In this document: positions 44,860-53,141 of the stretch, piece after piece
Numbering within the stretch: the first letter of the stretch is position 1
Layout of the letters: every line of letters begins with the position of its first letter
Origin: Melioribacter roseus P3M-2
GTDB taxonomy: Bacteria; Bacteroidota; Ignavibacteria; Ignavibacteriales; Melioribacteraceae
Assembly (NCBI RefSeq): GCF_000279145.1
Contig: NC_018178.1
Span: 1,550,001 to 1,614,000 of the forward strand
Direction of reading: 5' to 3'
DNA length: 64,000 nt
Made by a program: the position numbers and the translations under genes
Notes under the pieces: generated by a model
Database searches by the model: none
The model's input: only the letters and a program-made list of their open reading frames with translations
What the model was told of the DNA's origin: nothing

Positions 44860-46632
44860 ATGCTTAGAAAGATTTTTTTAATAATCTTTTTTGTAAGCCA
44901 CCTAAGTAAAGTATTGGCGGGTAATAAATATGTCGCTCATTCTAAAGACGAATTAAAGGCATATGTGAATTCATTGTTGCCCGGTGATACGCTTGAGCTT
45001 GCGAACGGACAATATGAACTTGGGTATATTACTATCGCCGGCATAAATGGCACAGCCGAAGAACCGATAGTTATAAAAAGCCAGGCAGTAGGAGGAGCGG
45101 TATTAACAGGCAATTCTTATTTTACATTAAGGAAAATAAGTCATGTTATTTTAAAAGGATTTGATTTCCGTTCGGAAAGCGGGACGGTTATTAAATTAGA
45201 AGCGTGTAATCATGTTCGTATTACAAGAAATTTTTTCAGATTAAATGAAACTAAATCGGCTAAATGGATTATCGTGGGTGGTAAATGGGACGAACCGTAC
45301 GCAACTTCTTCTTATAACCGAATAGATCATAATCTTTTTGAAAATAAAACACAACCGGGCAATTTTATTACCTTGGATGGAACGCCAAAACCAACAAGTA
45401 TCCCCTCAAAATACGATAGAATCGATCATAACTACTTCAGAAATAATAAACCGAGGGTGGTAAACGAAAAAGAGTCTGTACGATTGGGACAAAGTGAATT
45501 AAGCTGGGATAGCGGTTTTACGGTAGTAGAATATAATTTGTTTGAAGAGTGCGACGGCGACCCTGAAATTGTTTCGGTAAAAACATCCGAAGATACTATC
45601 AGGTTTAATACTTTTATAAGGTCAAAGGGAACGTTATGCCTCAGACAAACAAAAAATTCCGTGGTATATGGCAACTACTTTTTAGGATACAATGTTGACA
45701 GTACGGGCGGTATTCGTATGTATGGATACGGGCATAAAATATATAACAATTATTTTCATGACTTACAGGGGGAAAAATGGGATGCTGCTATTACCATTAC
45801 AAATGGCGATGTGGAAAACACTTCTACAAGTTATTCTTCCCACATGAGACCCGAAAATATCATAGTATGCTTTAATTCTTTTATTAATGTCGAGCATCCG
45901 GTTGAAATAGGTTACACAAACAATGATTCTTATAAAAAGGCTCCCCGGAATATTATGTTCTCTAATAATTTAGTAGTATCAAACGGAACTAATCCAATTA
46001 TTAAAATCATTTCTAAACCGGAGGGCTTATTACTGGAAAATAATGCTTTCGCTGTTACCGATTCTGTTTATGTAGGAGTGCCTTTTACAAAAAATGAAAT
46101 AGAATTGATAGACGACCCGTCTTTGGTGATGAATGACGGCGTATATCAAATTAGTGCAAAAAGTCCTACGGTGAATAAGGGAAATAATCATTACCCTTTT
46201 GTTAATTACGATATCGAAGGACAACAGAGAGATACTATGCCCGATATAGGAGCCGACGAGTTAAGTATGTTCCCAAAATCCAATTATCTGCTTACTCCTG
46301 ATAAAGTTGGTCCATATGCCGCCGAGGATGATATAGAGACTTCCGTTAGAGAGTATGATGTACCTAGTCACGATTTTGAACTAATGAATAATTATCCAAA
46401 TCCCTTCAATTCAACGACAAATATTGTATTTATAGTGAATAAAAAAGGACTATACATATTAAAGATATATGATATACTTGGGAGAGAAGTTGCAAAACTA
46501 CTAAACAAGGAGCTATTGCCGGGTAAATATACAGTTCAATTTGTAGCTGATAAAATAGCAAGCGGTAAATATTTCTGTAAAATAGAAGGACCAAGCGGGC
46601 ATAAAATACTAAAAATAGTTTATCTAAAATAA
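44860..46632 (+). CDS. Second PL6 alginate lyase, T9SS-tagged
   Basis: 590 residues: signal peptide (ending SKVLAG), PL6 beta-helix with catalytic Lys241 (VSVKTSEDTIRFNTF) and Arg262 (LCLRQTKNSVVYGNYF), followed by a T9SS tag (NYPNPFNSTTNIVFIV, LKIYDILGREVAKLL). Compared with the first PL6 it lacks InlB-like repeats. It also has Gln where LRHG normally has His after the Arg, and N-K became V-K before the Lys. It should still be catalytic since Lys and Arg are kept, but specificity may differ. Has its own upstream gap (174 bp), so perhaps its own promoter. Confidence 0.9.
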   Translation: MLRKIFLIIFFVSHLSKVLAGNKYVAHSKDELKAYVNSLLPGDTLELANGQYELGYITIAGINGTAEEPIVIKSQAVGGAVLTGNSYFTLRKISHVILKGFDFRSESGTVIKLEACNHVRITRNFFRLNETKSAKWIIVGGKWDEPYATSSYNRIDHNLFENKTQPGNFITLDGTPKPTSIPSKYDRIDHNYFRNNKPRVVNEKESVRLGQSELSWDSGFTVVEYNLFEECDGDPEIVSVKTSEDTIRFNTFIRSKGTLCLRQTKNSVVYGNYFLGYNVDSTGGIRMYGYGHKIYNNYFHDLQGEKWDAAITITNGDVENTSTSYSSHMRPENIIVCFNSFINVEHPVEIGYTNNDSYKKAPRNIMFSNNLVVSNGTNPIIKIISKPEGLLLENNAFAVTDSVYVGVPFTKNEIELIDDPSLVMNDGVYQISAKSPTVNKGNNHYPFVNYDIEGQQRDTMPDIGADELSMFPKSNYLLTPDKVGPYAAEDDIETSVREYDVPSHDFELMNNYPNPFNSTTNIVFIVNKKGLYILKIYDILGREVAKLLNKELLPGKYTVQFVADKIASGKYFCKIEGPSGHKILKIVYLK

Positions 46633-46655
46633 TATTTAAAACAGGAGTTAATTAA

Positions 46656-47690
46656 ATGAGCAAGAAAGTAGTAACCTTCGGCGAGATAATGCTTCGTCTT
46701 TCTACGCCGGGATACACTCGTTTTGTCCAGGCGCAGAATTTCGACGTAACATTCGGCGGCGGCGAAGCAAACGTAGCTGTATCGTTGTCGAATTACGGAT
46801 TCGAGTCGTATTTCGTTACAAAATTGCCGAAACACGAAATCGGTCAAAGCGCGGTAAATCATCTGCGCCGTTTCGGGGTTAAAGACGACTACATAGTACG
46901 AGGCGGCGATCGTATCGGCATTTATTTTCTGGAAACGGGCGCCAGTCAGAGAGCTTCGAAAGTAATTTACGACAGGGCAAATTCGGCGGTCGCTCTGATG
47001 AAAAAGGGGGAAGTCGACTGGAAAAAAGTATTCGAAAACGCCGCCTGGTTTCACTGGACGGGAATAACCCCGGCTCTCGGTAAAAACGCGCAGGAAATTC
47101 TCAACGAAGCGTGCGAAACAGCCAAATCGATGGGAGTTACGGTAAGCTGCGATCTCAATTTCCGGGCTAAAATGTGGACTACCGAAGAAGCTCAGGCTGT
47201 AATGAAACCGTTGATGAAATATGTAGACGTATGTATTGCAAACGAGGAAGACGCCGAAAAAAGTCTGGGACTTAAAGCCGATAAGACAAACGTAGAAGCG
47301 GGCAAACTCGACGAAGAAGGATATTTTAACGTGGCAAAGAAACTGAAAGAGACATACGGTTTCCAAGCCGTTTCAATTACTCTCAGGGAAAGCTATTCGG
47401 CGTCGCGAAACGGCTGGAGCGCATTGTTGCTTGACGACAAAGACTGCAAAGAACCGTACCGCTCGAGAAGATACGACATCGATATTGTCGACCGTGTGGG
47501 CGGCGGAGATTCGTTTGCAAGCGGTTTGATTTACGGTCTGCTTACAAAAGAAAACTCAAAGGAGGCTCTTGAATTTGCAGTCGCTGCCTCTTGTTTGAAA
47601 CATACGATTCCGGGCGATTTTAATCTTGTAAGCGTCGACGAAGTGGAAAAATTAATTAAGAGCGGCGGCTCGGGCAGAGTGGAAAGATAA
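46656..47690 (+). CDS. kdgK: 2-keto-3-deoxygluconate kinase
   Basis: PfkB-family sugar kinase phosphorylating KDG to KDPG, the substrate of the upstream aldolase. 344 residues: KVVTFGEIMLRLSTP, FGGGEANVAVSLSNYGF, the signature DRVGGGDSFASGLIYG with catalytic Asp285. Base composition is markedly higher in G+C than the lyase genes before it and like the flanking chromosome (a hand count of 46741-46800 gives 31/60; 45181-45240 in the PL6 gene gives 19/60). So kdgK may predate the insertion of the alginate genes. Confidence 0.93.
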   Translation: MSKKVVTFGEIMLRLSTPGYTRFVQAQNFDVTFGGGEANVAVSLSNYGFESYFVTKLPKHEIGQSAVNHLRRFGVKDDYIVRGGDRIGIYFLETGASQRASKVIYDRANSAVALMKKGEVDWKKVFENAAWFHWTGITPALGKNAQEILNEACETAKSMGVTVSCDLNFRAKMWTTEEAQAVMKPLMKYVDVCIANEEDAEKSLGLKADKTNVEAGKLDEEGYFNVAKKLKETYGFQAVSITLRESYSASRNGWSALLLDDKDCKEPYRSRRYDIDIVDRVGGGDSFASGLIYGLLTKENSKEALEFAVAASCLKHTIPGDFNLVSVDEVEKLIKSGGSGRVER

Positions 47691-48201
47691 TTCTATCAAA
47701 TGAATACCAACAGATAGATCTATTATATATTGTGCTAGGAAGTATACATATAGCTCCGATTAATATCGGAGCTTGTACTAATTAAGTGAATTTTCATTGT
47801 TGCAGAAGCGATTATCTTATTCAGTGTTGTATAAATCAGACTAATGACTACATTAGGTTAATTGATATGAGTAAATTGGTTTTATTTTCGGAAACAACAA
47901 GATAGAAATTTATGACCTCTTGAATGTCGGATAAGATATCCAAAGCTGAAGTAGTTCTGCTAAAAAAATGCCCTAAAAATGCGCTACCACCTTATTAAAA
48001 CAACTCAAAAACGCACTTTGGGGGCTTCGGATTTCCCTGCTACCCAGGAGGTCGTCCCGCCGGGGCAGGAAGTCTCGTCGGCCCAAAAAAGTCATTCATT
48101 GTTTTACTCGGAAAGGGAAAGGCTAATTCCCAGATAATTCTTAATTTTACCTGCCGCAATAAAATTTTTCATTTACAAACTTATACTACGGAGCAAAACT
48201 T
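47691..48201. other. 511-bp intergenic region after kdgK
   Basis: Holds an inverted repeat agctccgat/atcggagct at 47752-47773 (possible terminator for kdgK, without a strong T run), a stretch without convincing ORFs on either strand, and the tRNA-Asp-derived repeat copy C. I found no tmRNA or tRNA here. Confidence 0.6.
48046..48084 (+). repeat. tRNA-Asp-derived hairpin repeat, copy C
   Basis: aggaggtcg, palindrome cccgccggggcagg with one change, then gtctcgtcggccc: the same fused sequence as copies A and B, 26 kb away and on the far side of the alginate locus. Preceded by ccctgctacccagg, which may be an altered anticodon-like arm. A GIY-YIG gene follows 118 bp downstream. Confidence 0.8.
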
Positions 48202-48549
48202 ATGGACAAATCCGCTTTGAAAAAAGCTTACAAGGAATCTAAAAAGCCGATGGGCGTTTATTCGATCAAAAATAATTATAATCATAAATTATACCTCGGC
48301 GCGTCGGTCGATCCGGAAGCCAGAATTAACCGGCATAAAGCGGAATTGAGATTCGGCAGCCATAGGAATGCAGAGCTTCAAAATGCCTGGAAAAACGGCG
48401 GCGAATCCGCTCTGGAATTCGAAATTCTCGATCTACTCGAACAGAAAGAAGAAGTGGAAAATAATATTGAAGAAGAATTGCGGCTTCTTACGGAGATGTG
48501 GATTCAAAAATTGAAAGACGGCGATTATGAGATAATTCTTATTAATTAA
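48202..48549 (+). CDS. GIY-YIG nuclease-domain protein
   Basis: 115 residues, of a different GIY-YIG subfamily from the pair at 22 kb: PMGVYSIKNNYNHKLYLGAS carries G-V-Y (18-20) and Y-L-G (31-33), followed by DPEARINRHKAELRFGSHRN with Arg41, and ALEFEILDLLEQKEE. All core residues look intact, unlike the other two. Composition is like the flanking chromosome. It stands alone between copy C of the tRNA-derived repeat and pckA, and shares a terminator with the latter. Function unknown; no group I intron is seen. Confidence 0.85.
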   Translation: MDKSALKKAYKESKKPMGVYSIKNNYNHKLYLGASVDPEARINRHKAELRFGSHRNAELQNAWKNGGESALEFEILDLLEQKEEVENNIEEELRLLTEMWIQKLKDGDYEIILIN

Positions 48550-48554
48550 GTATG

Positions 48555-48589
48555 AAAAAGAGACTGCTTAATTTGAGCAGTCTCTTTTT
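48555..48589. terminator. Bidirectional rho-independent terminator
   Basis: aaaaagagactgct (48555-48568) pairs with agcagtctcttttt (48576-48589). Serves the GIY-YIG gene and pckA, which converge. Confidence 0.92.
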
Positions 48590-48592
48590 AAT

Positions 48593-50260
48593 TCATCCTT
48601 CCAAACCAGTCCTGTTTAACCTTCTCGGCCCGGCTTCAATTACTTCCTTCGAACAGAATTTTTCGTATAATTTAAAATTATCGATGAATCTTGCTGCAAG
48701 TGCGTCGTACTTTTTCCAGAATTCTTCTTTATTGCCCCATGAACTTTCGGGATTTAATATTTCCGAAGGCACTCCGGGACAGCTTGTGGGCACTTCGAAC
48801 CCGAAGAGTTTATCCTTGCGGTAATTAACATTGTCGAGTATGCCGTCGAGAGCCGCATTCAGCAAGTTGCGGGTGTGACGAATCGAAATTCGTTTGCCGA
48901 CGCCAAATCTGCCTCCGACCCAGCCGGTATTGATTAGCCACACTTTTGCGTTGTGTTTCAGCATTCTTTGCTTGAGCATTTGAGCGTATTCAAACGGATG
49001 CCGTACCATAAACGGAGCCCCGAAACACGCGCTGAACGTCAATTCGGGCTCGATTCCGAGTCCGATTTCAGTGCCGGCAATTTTCGAAGTGTAGCCGCTA
49101 ATAAAATGATATTGCGCCTGTTCCGGAGAAAGTCTCGCTATGGGAGGCAGAACTCCCGTTGCGTCGCAAGTAAGAAATATGATATTCTTCGGATGGGCAT
49201 GAACGTACCCTTCGGGTATTACATTTGGAATGAATTCTATCGGATACGAAGCGCGGGTGTTTTCCGTAATCGAATCGTCGTCGAGATCTATTGCTCTCGA
49301 GACAGGATCGAAAACTACGTTTTCAAGTATTGTGCCGTACCGGTGAGTTGTCGAATAAATCTCCGGTTCGTTTTCAGCAGAGAGTCGTATTACTTTTGCA
49401 TAGCAGCCGCCTTCGAAATTGAACACGCCTTTTGAACTCCAGCCGTGTTCGTCGTCGCCAATCAATTTCCTGTTGGGGTCGGCGGACAGTGTGGTCTTGC
49501 CGGTTCCGCTCAATCCGAAAAACAACGCCGCGTCGTTTTCTTTGCCTACGTTTGCCGAACAATGCATCGGCAGAACATCCCGGAAAGTTAACAGGTAATT
49601 GAGCACCGTAAAGACCGATTTTTTAATTTCGCCCGCGTAGAGAGTGTTTGCGATAATCGCCATCTTGGCGCCGAAATTCAATATTATTCCCGTCTCCGAT
49701 CTCGTTCCGTCGATTACGGGATTTAGTTTGAATCCGGGCACGGCTATAATTGTAAATTCCGGTACGAATTTTTTCAATTCGTCTTTATTATCGATTGTAA
49801 TAAACATATTTCTTGCAAACAAACTATGCCATGCCTTCTCGGTTATTATTCTTACGGGCATTCGATATTCGGGATCCGCGCCGGCATATACATCCTGAAC
49901 GAACAACTCTTCGCCCTGAGCCCATGCCTGCAGACGTCCAAACAGTTCGTTGAATTTAGCCTGACTGTATGGCCTGTTATAGATTCCCCACCAGATATTA
50001 TTTCCCGTTGATTCTTCCTGAACAATATATTTATCCGCTGCGGCTCGCGCTGTGTGTTTTCCCGTATTTACGAGCAGCGGACCGCCTTTGATTATTTTGC
50101 CTTCGTTACGGAAGATTGCTTCTTCATAGAGAGCTTCTTCCGGCAAATTCCAGTATACTCTGTCGAGATACGTCAGTCCCTGATGTTTTAATCTGAAATC
50201 CGACGCTAATTCCATCGCTTCTTTCGAAGCGGGGGTATTGAATTCGAGGTATTTGCTCAT
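48593..50260 (-). CDS. pckA: Phosphoenolpyruvate carboxykinase (ATP)
   Basis: Interconverts oxaloacetate + ATP and PEP + CO2 + ADP, the entry to gluconeogenesis (or CO2-fixing anaplerosis). 555 residues: RMPVRIITEKAWHSLFARNM, P-loop GLSGTGKTTLSADPNR, kinase-2 motif LIGDDEHGW, NFEGGCYAKVIRLS, and a C-terminal NTGWVGGRFGVGKRI. ATG overlaps the stop of the aminotransferase upstream by four bases, so the two are translationally coupled; both deal with C4 acid/amino acid flux. Confidence 0.96.
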   Translation of the reverse strand: MSKYLEFNTPASKEAMELASDFRLKHQGLTYLDRVYWNLPEEALYEEAIFRNEGKIIKGGPLLVNTGKHTARAAADKYIVQEESTGNNIWWGIYNRPYSQAKFNELFGRLQAWAQGEELFVQDVYAGADPEYRMPVRIITEKAWHSLFARNMFITIDNKDELKKFVPEFTIIAVPGFKLNPVIDGTRSETGIILNFGAKMAIIANTLYAGEIKKSVFTVLNYLLTFRDVLPMHCSANVGKENDAALFFGLSGTGKTTLSADPNRKLIGDDEHGWSSKGVFNFEGGCYAKVIRLSAENEPEIYSTTHRYGTILENVVFDPVSRAIDLDDDSITENTRASYPIEFIPNVIPEGYVHAHPKNIIFLTCDATGVLPPIARLSPEQAQYHFISGYTSKIAGTEIGLGIEPELTFSACFGAPFMVRHPFEYAQMLKQRMLKHNAKVWLINTGWVGGRFGVGKRISIRHTRNLLNAALDGILDNVNYRKDKLFGFEVPTSCPGVPSEILNPESSWGNKEEFWKKYDALAARFIDNFKLYEKFCSKEVIEAGPRRLNRTGLEG

Positions 50261-51474
50261 AACCAGTCCCTCACTAATTTTCTGTCGCCGATATAAAGTT
50301 CGTTAGGAGCGTTCGGATCGATTGCCCATTTTATTCTTTCGACTCCTTCCTGAATTTCTTTCATCGAACCCGCAAAACTAAGACGAATAAATCCTTCCAT
50401 TCCGAATTCAACTCCGGGCACGGTCAACACCATAACTTTGTCGACCAATAACTGAGAGAGTTTATGAGAGCTTTTTTCGTATGCGCTGAAATCGACAAAA
50501 CAGTAAAATGTTCCATCGGGCACAAAAACTTTTGCGCCTTCCATTGAGCGCAGCAAGTCGACCATTACGTTGCGATTGTTTTCCAGAGTCGCTCTGAGAT
50601 TTTCCACACTCGATTGAATTCCGTTCAGAGCTCCCACTGCGGCGCGCTGCAAAACAACAGATGGCCCTCCCGATTGGTGGCTCTGTATATTCGTCATTGC
50701 TTCGATAAGTTTTTTGTTTGCCACAGCCCAGCCTATCCGAAAACCCGTCATTGCATATTGTTTCGACACTCCGTTGATAATTATCATTTTCGAGTTTTCG
50801 TCTTTCTTTTTTGCATACATCCAGGGATTAATCGGTTTCCTGCCGTCGAAAATCAAACGATGATAAATATCGTCCATTATTAAATAGAGGTCGCGTCGCT
50901 CGCAAAAATCGACAATGTCGGCAATAAATTCTTCCGAGTAAACGGCTCCGGAAGGATTATTTGGACTGTTGATTATAATTGCTTTCGTATAACTGCCTAC
51001 CTTCCTTTCGATATCCTGAATTCTGGGATAAAAAGCGCCGTCTTCGGGCGGAACGGGAACTCCGATGCCGCCGCACAATTTTGCCATTTCGGGATAACTT
51101 ACCCAATAAGGCGCGGGATATAAAACTTCCTCCTGAGGATTGAGAATTGATTGAAGCGCTACCATTATTGCCTGTTTTGCTCCGCCCGAAACAATTATGT
51201 TCTCGGGTTCGACTTTCCGGTCGTAGAATTCCTCGGTATAACGGATAATTGCCTTCTTCAAGTCGGGTATCCCGTCCGGAGGAGTATAACGAACCTCGCC
51301 GCTGTTGAGAATTTGAACTGCGGCTAGTATCGAATCGAGAGGCGCGCGGCTGCGCGGTTCGCCCACGCTGAAGTTGATTACCGGTTCCCCTTTCTGGCGC
51401 AGTATTTGCGCTTTTTCGTTTAAAGCTAATGTGGGGGACGCCGATATGCTTTTGGCTATTAGACTCAGACTCAT
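50257..51474 (-). CDS. aspC: Class I aspartate aminotransferase
   Basis: 405 residues, PLP fold type I, AAT-I gamma type. Key motifs: INFSVGEPRSRAP, YTPPDGIPDLKKAI, INSPNNPSGAVY, MDDIYHRLIF, PLP Lys in NGVSKQYAMTGFRIGW, and the substrate Arg in GFIRLSFAGS. Interconverts aspartate/2-oxoglutarate with oxaloacetate/glutamate (some relatives act on prephenate). Upstream of and overlapping pckA, so oxaloacetate made here is the direct PckA substrate. Confidence 0.92.
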   Translation of the reverse strand: MSLSLIAKSISASPTLALNEKAQILRQKGEPVINFSVGEPRSRAPLDSILAAVQILNSGEVRYTPPDGIPDLKKAIIRYTEEFYDRKVEPENIIVSGGAKQAIMVALQSILNPQEEVLYPAPYWVSYPEMAKLCGGIGVPVPPEDGAFYPRIQDIERKVGSYTKAIIINSPNNPSGAVYSEEFIADIVDFCERRDLYLIMDDIYHRLIFDGRKPINPWMYAKKKDENSKMIIINGVSKQYAMTGFRIGWAVANKKLIEAMTNIQSHQSGGPSVVLQRAAVGALNGIQSSVENLRATLENNRNVMVDLLRSMEGAKVFVPDGTFYCFVDFSAYEKSSHKLSQLLVDKVMVLTVPGVEFGMEGFIRLSFAGSMKEIQEGVERIKWAIDPNAPNELYIGDRKLVRDWL

Positions 51475-51626
51475 ATTAGTACCTTAATGATTGGTTTGAT
51501 TGGATGGGATTTATATGAAATGAAAAAATATATTTGCGACTGCGCATTTAACACGCTCGTATTTTTAGAATTTTTGATTCTAATTTTTATGCGAAATTCT
51601 GTTTTGCAGATTCCGCAGACAATAAA

Positions 51627-51645
51627 GGGGATGTTTTGCATCCCC
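51627..51645. terminator. Hairpin in the 277-bp gap upstream of aspC
   Basis: ggggatg/catcccc with loop ttttg, followed by ccgtctttta on the plus strand and preceded by aataaa. A weak terminator in form. The only convergent gene nearby is the LamG gene on the minus strand upstream, so its client is unclear. Nothing else is recognisable between 51475 and 51751. Confidence 0.4.
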
Positions 51646-51751
51646 CGTCTTTTAATGCCAATTGTGCTTTTTTACACTGAGGAAAAATAATAAATAAAGC
51701 GAGAATGGCAAAGAATAACCGGAACGTGATTTTGCTTTTACGACAAACGGT

Positions 51752-52381
51752 TTATCGGATGAATTTAATCTCCCTGATTATGCCTTTGAACCAAGATTTT
51801 TTGTTTTGTCTTACTCCTATTGAAATCGTACCGTTGTCGCCGATCGGCTCGAAATCGATTTTCCCTCTCATCCCCTCTCGACCGTTAACAGAATGCTTCA
51901 TAATACCTTTCGTGTAAGACAGCGCCGCTTTGTACCATTTGCCCGCTTCGTGCCAAATTGAAGTATCGATTAGCGTGCATTTCGAATCCCCGTTTTTAAT
52001 AAAGGTGTCGAGCGTCCATCTGTTTTTCTTCAAACGGAGTTCGATTAAAATCCTTCTTGAATCGTCGCTGTTTTTGATATGGATAAAACGTTGTTCGTAA
52101 TTAGAAATGTCCGACGACGAATCCGGCCGGAAAAAAACTTCGATCGTAAAACTGTCCGCATTGCCGAGCGGATTGGCGTTGACCAAGATTCCGTCGTCGA
52201 CTCCGTCGAAAATGAGAGCCTCTCCGTATTCAGTGTTTATTACGGAAGGGCGATCTGTAAGATACGAAGTTTTGAAATTCCCGACAGTATCCGGATTATT
52301 AAGTTTCCAGACCAGAGTGTCCTGAGCAGGAATGAGCGTATAGCCCAAGAATAAAATTAGCAGGCAATAGTTTTTGTTCAT
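51752..52381 (-). CDS. Secreted LamG-like (concanavalin-fold) domain protein
   Basis: 209 residues: signal peptide (MNKNYCLLILFLGYTLIPAQ) and a single LamG/jelly-roll domain (GEALIFDGVDDGILV, SFTIEVFFRPDSS, WHEAGKWYKAALSYTKG, GTISIGVRQNKKSWFKGIIR, EIKFIR). Such domains bind sugars or proteins outside the cytoplasm. No T9SS tag is present, so it is probably periplasmic or loosely bound. Monocistronic. Ligand unknown. Confidence 0.82.
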   Translation of the reverse strand: MNKNYCLLILFLGYTLIPAQDTLVWKLNNPDTVGNFKTSYLTDRPSVINTEYGEALIFDGVDDGILVNANPLGNADSFTIEVFFRPDSSSDISNYEQRFIHIKNSDDSRRILIELRLKKNRWTLDTFIKNGDSKCTLIDTSIWHEAGKWYKAALSYTKGIMKHSVNGREGMRGKIDFEPIGDNGTISIGVRQNKKSWFKGIIREIKFIR

Positions 52382-52506
52382 TTTAATAAATAGCTAAGTT
52401 TAATGAACGCAAGATACTTTTTTTATTAAAAAAGCGCAGAGGCTTTCTTTGTTATGGAACTATTTCTACGTAATATGGATTTATACACTAAAAAAAGGGA
52501 ATAAAG

Positions 52507-53052
52507 TTGAACATTGAATGCAGAACAAAAGTATCGGAATTGTTAGCCGAAAGATACAGTCCATACGATTTTTCCGGCGAAGAGGTCCCATCGGAAGATA
52601 TAAAAGCGCTGCTCGAAGCTGCGCGCCTGGCTCCTTCGTCATACAATGAACAACCGTGGAAATTTTATGTCGGTTTCAAAGGCGATAACATATACAATTC
52701 CTTGCTCGACTCGCTTTTCGACAGCAATAAAACGTGGGCGGCAAAAGCTCCCGTTATGATTGGAGTTACGGGCAGAAGGAATCTTTCCCTCAACGGCAAG
52801 AAGAATAATTATACTGAATACGATGTCGGCCAGGCGGTCGCATTTTTAACGTTGGAAGCGATGGAACGCGATATCTACTTACATCAAATGGGAGGATTCG
52901 ACAGGAATAAATTTGCTGAAAGTTTTAATCTCAATGAAGACGAAAAACCCGTCGTAGTTATTGCGCTCGGTTATAAAGACGAAAATAATCCGCGAAGAAA
53001 AGGCAGAAAAGAATTAAAAGAAATAGTCGCGACTGAAAGAAACATTTTTTGA
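52507..53052 (+). CDS. Nitroreductase-family FMN oxidoreductase
   Basis: 181 residues. FMN-binding features RYSPYDFSGEEVPSEDIKAL, AARLAPSSYNEQPWKFYVG and VVVIALGYKD. Start is TTG 52507 with aaaagggaa upstream; no ATG nearby gives the conserved N-terminus. Shorter than typical NfsB proteins but within the small family range. Substrate unknown; flavin-dependent reduction of quinones or nitro compounds is the family activity. Confidence 0.9.
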   Translation: MNIECRTKVSELLAERYSPYDFSGEEVPSEDIKALLEAARLAPSSYNEQPWKFYVGFKGDNIYNSLLDSLFDSNKTWAAKAPVMIGVTGRRNLSLNGKKNNYTEYDVGQAVAFLTLEAMERDIYLHQMGGFDRNKFAESFNLNEDEKPVVVIALGYKDENNPRRKGRKELKEIVATERNIF

Positions 53053-53141
53053 TTGCAATCATGTCAGCGCTAAATGCAAATAATATAGTTGATAAACGCT
53101 GCCTTATTAATTAAATTGACGCTTAAAAAAAAGGATGTTAA

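Larger units (their letters stand above)
22426..48084. mobile_element. Putative tRNA-Asp-associated genomic island carrying the alginate locus
   Basis: Direct copies of the tRNA-Asp-derived hairpin repeat lie at 22426 and 48046, with the tRNA itself just outside. Between them lie the AT-rich alginate genes; outside, and at kdgK, composition rises (hand counts per 60 bases: 19 GC at 45181, 31 at 46741, 35 at 54241). GIY-YIG genes stand at both ends. I found no integrase, transposase or conjugation gene, so the mechanism and even the mobility are inference; the repeats could have come independently. Confidence 0.35.

Noticed and set aside
47691-48045. Possible tmRNA, second tRNA or integrase remnant after kdgK
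   Set aside because: No CCA/T-arm cloverleaf, no tag-peptide reading frame and no Tyr-recombinase motif could be read on either strand.
22086-48084. Classical integrase-made attL/attR island
   Set aside because: No integrase or excisionase gene is seen, and the outer repeats have a palindrome the functional tRNA lacks, so they are not simple att duplicates. Kept only as a low-confidence mobile element.
51487-51690. 67-residue open frame upstream of aspC
   Set aside because: No similarity to a known family, no SD and poor codon use; likely noncoding.
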